A DNA stretch of 6,959 bases from Roseburia sp. (GTDB taxonomy: Bacteria; Bacillota_A; Clostridia; Lachnospirales; Lachnospiraceae): assembly GCA_017547315.1 (NCBI GenBank), contig JAFYQA010000183.1, positions 1-6,959 on the forward strand. The letters are read 5' to 3'. Under the pieces are notes generated by a model. That model was not told the DNA's origin. It saw nothing but the letters and a program-made list of their open reading frames with translations, and searched no databases. The translations under genes and the position numbers were made by a program. Below, one piece after another: positions 6,010 to 6,959 of this stretch. The stretch's first letter is position 1; every line of letters starts with the position of its first letter.

Positions 6010-6099
6010 GTTATAATTCCTCCTCTAGATTATCACTTATAATAAATTAAAATGATTTTCATATTCTGCGGTGTTGAACCCAAAATACCTACGAATATA

Positions 6100-6128
6100 T
6101 TTATACTTGTTTTCAAATACTTTGTCAA
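6100..6128 (-). promoter_or_regulatory. Sigma-A promoter of hup
   Basis: On the complement, TTGACA (6123-6128) and TATAAA (6100-6105) are separated by exactly 17 bases. The predicted start is near 6093, giving a leader of about 85 bases before the HU ATG, with AT-rich DNA upstream. Two AAGCTT copies 21 bases apart (6127-6132 and 6148-6153) flank or overlap the -35. Confidence 0.88.
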
Positions 6129-6160
6129 GCTTATTTCCCTATAAACAAAGCTTTTTGGTA

Positions 6161-6959
6161 TTAGTTCACAATATTCCCAAGGAGCGAGGTCAGGGTACTC
6201 AAATAATCCGTAGAGGAATCTTCCGATAGTACCTCTCTTAATGCCTCTACTAATTCATCTGTCGTAGATTCATCATCCTCATCATTACTAGAAGCATTGT
6301 TTGCAGTACTTCCTGCCAGACTTCCTGCCAGATTTGTATTCACGTCTGTCTTATTGGTATCTTTTACAGTTTCTGCCGAAGAAGACTCTGTATCTAACGC
6401 AATTACAATTGCTGCCTGTTCTGAATTCACAAACAACTTCTTTGCATAAGTTTCATAACCAAATGACTCCGCTTCAATCGCGTGGATTCCGTAGGTCAGC
6501 TCAATCGGCTCCTCATAGTCTACTTCGTTTCCATCAATCTTAAAGATAATCTCCGCATCTTCATTGATATCCGTCGTACCTATAACAAAGCTAATCTTCC
6601 CACTCTTAGGTCCTTCTCCCTTCAATTCTTCCAAATCTACTATGGTGGTGGTATCTCTTGCCACCTCATATTCTTTACTTCCACCATATCCTTTATTCGC
6701 CACTGTTATGGTATAAGTACCTTCCGGAACTTCTAATTCCATTTCGCCGGTTATTTCTGCAAAAATCTTGCTTCCTATCTGAATAAAACTGTCTTCAAAC
6801 AATTCTGTATTTTTCAACGCGATTGTACCCTGTCCGGTCGTTATCGTCACCGACAAAATCTCTTTATTCCTTCCAATAACACGAAGTTTGTCATCTTTTT
6901 TGATATCAGACACCTTTAATTTCTTGCCTGCCGAAATGACATATAAATCTTCTTCAAAA
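6161..6959 (-). CDS. PEGA-like repeat protein, C-terminal part (5' end outside window)
   Basis: The frame is open from the window edge to the TAA at 6161, so 265 residues are visible and the start is missing. A GTG at 6911-6913 is in frame but has no ribosome binding site, and coding continues upstream of it (FEEDLYVISAGKKLK), so it is an internal valine. The visible part is beta-rich. It has a leading region at about 1-60 and a PEGA-like repeat at about 62-110 (LEVPEGTYTITVANKGYGGSKEYEV). A second repeat at about 120-188 (IIFKIDGNEVDYEEP, YGIHAIEAESFGYETYAKKL) is followed by an acidic Ser/Thr/Asn-rich linker at about 190-235 and a short amphipathic end (LVEALREVL ... LSTLTSLLGNIVN). PEGA domains are common in surface or secreted proteins, so an extracytoplasmic location is likely but unproven because no signal peptide or anchor is visible. 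The function is unknown. It is separated from hup by the hup promoter. Confidence 0.72.
   Translation of the reverse strand, partial: FEEDLYVISAGKKLKVSDIKKDDKLRVIGRNKEILSVTITTGQGTIALKNTELFEDSFIQIGSKIFAEITGEMELEVPEGTYTITVANKGYGGSKEYEVARDTTTIVDLEELKGEGPKSGKISFVIGTTDINEDAEIIFKIDGNEVDYEEPIELTYGIHAIEAESFGYETYAKKLFVNSEQAAIVIALDTESSSAETVKDTNKTDVNTNLAGSLAGSTANNASSNDEDDESTTDELVEALREVLSEDSSTDYLSTLTSLLGNIVN

Noticed and set aside
6127..6153. The AAGCTT pair as a terminator for the PEGA-like gene.
   Set aside because: The stem is only 6 base pairs plus a broken extension and is followed by GACAAAG, not a U-run.
6161..6913. Treating the GTG at 6911-6913 as the start of the PEGA-like gene.
   Set aside because: No ribosome binding site precedes it and the same frame stays open to the window edge with protein-like sequence, so the gene is 5'-truncated instead.
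1..6959. Mobile elements, CRISPR arrays, phage genes, toxin-antitoxin pairs, tRNAs or defence genes.
   Set aside because: No transposase, integrase, terminal repeats, regularly spaced repeats or tRNA-like folds are visible; nearly all bases are accounted for by conserved core genes.

Overview
The window looks like core chromosome from an endospore-forming, low-GC Firmicute in class Clostridia, most likely a Lachnospiraceae-type organism. This rests on the gene set and order hup - rqcP - yabP - yabQ - divIC-like - spoIIE - tilS - hpt - ftsH, on the AT-rich intergenic regions and on strong Shine-Dalgarno sites. The species assignment is an inference; no 16S or other marker is present. All genes lie on the minus strand, so the biological reading direction runs from the high coordinates to the low ones. 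I see no mobile element, CRISPR array, tRNA or rRNA, and no gene-free stretch longer than about 175 bases.

Region 1 (6959-6161) is the 3' part of a gene for a beta-rich protein with PEGA-like repeats and an acidic Ser/Thr/Asn-rich tail; its start lies outside the window. Region 2 (about 6130-5661) is a self-contained hup unit: a near-consensus sigma-A promoter, an 85-base leader, the HU gene and a strong intrinsic terminator. Region 3 (5660-4121) holds rqcP, yabP, yabQ and a divIC/ftsL-like gene, ending at a second intrinsic terminator. It is preceded by a leader with two inverted repeats. Region 4 (4120-1) starts with a promoter that has the layout of a Spo0A-activated sigma-A promoter (21-base spacer and two Spo0A-like boxes). 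It then carries spoIIE, tilS, hpt and the first 60 codons of ftsH, with tight junctions: TAATG between spoIIE and tilS, an 11-base overlap of tilS and hpt, and a 15-base gap to ftsH.

Functionally the window joins housekeeping and sporulation. HU compacts DNA, RqcP handles stalled 50S subunits, the DivIC-like protein belongs to the septum machinery, and YabP/YabQ are spore-coat-associated proteins. SpoIIE is the phosphatase that activates sigma-F at the polar septum. TilS makes lysidine in tRNA-Ile, Hpt salvages purines and FtsH is a membrane AAA protease. The neighbourhood is well known and conserved, and I did not find an undescribed system. The points most worth checking are the spoIIE promoter architecture, the reduced membrane domain of SpoIIE, how essential tilS/ftsH are expressed during growth, and the inverted repeats ahead of rqcP.
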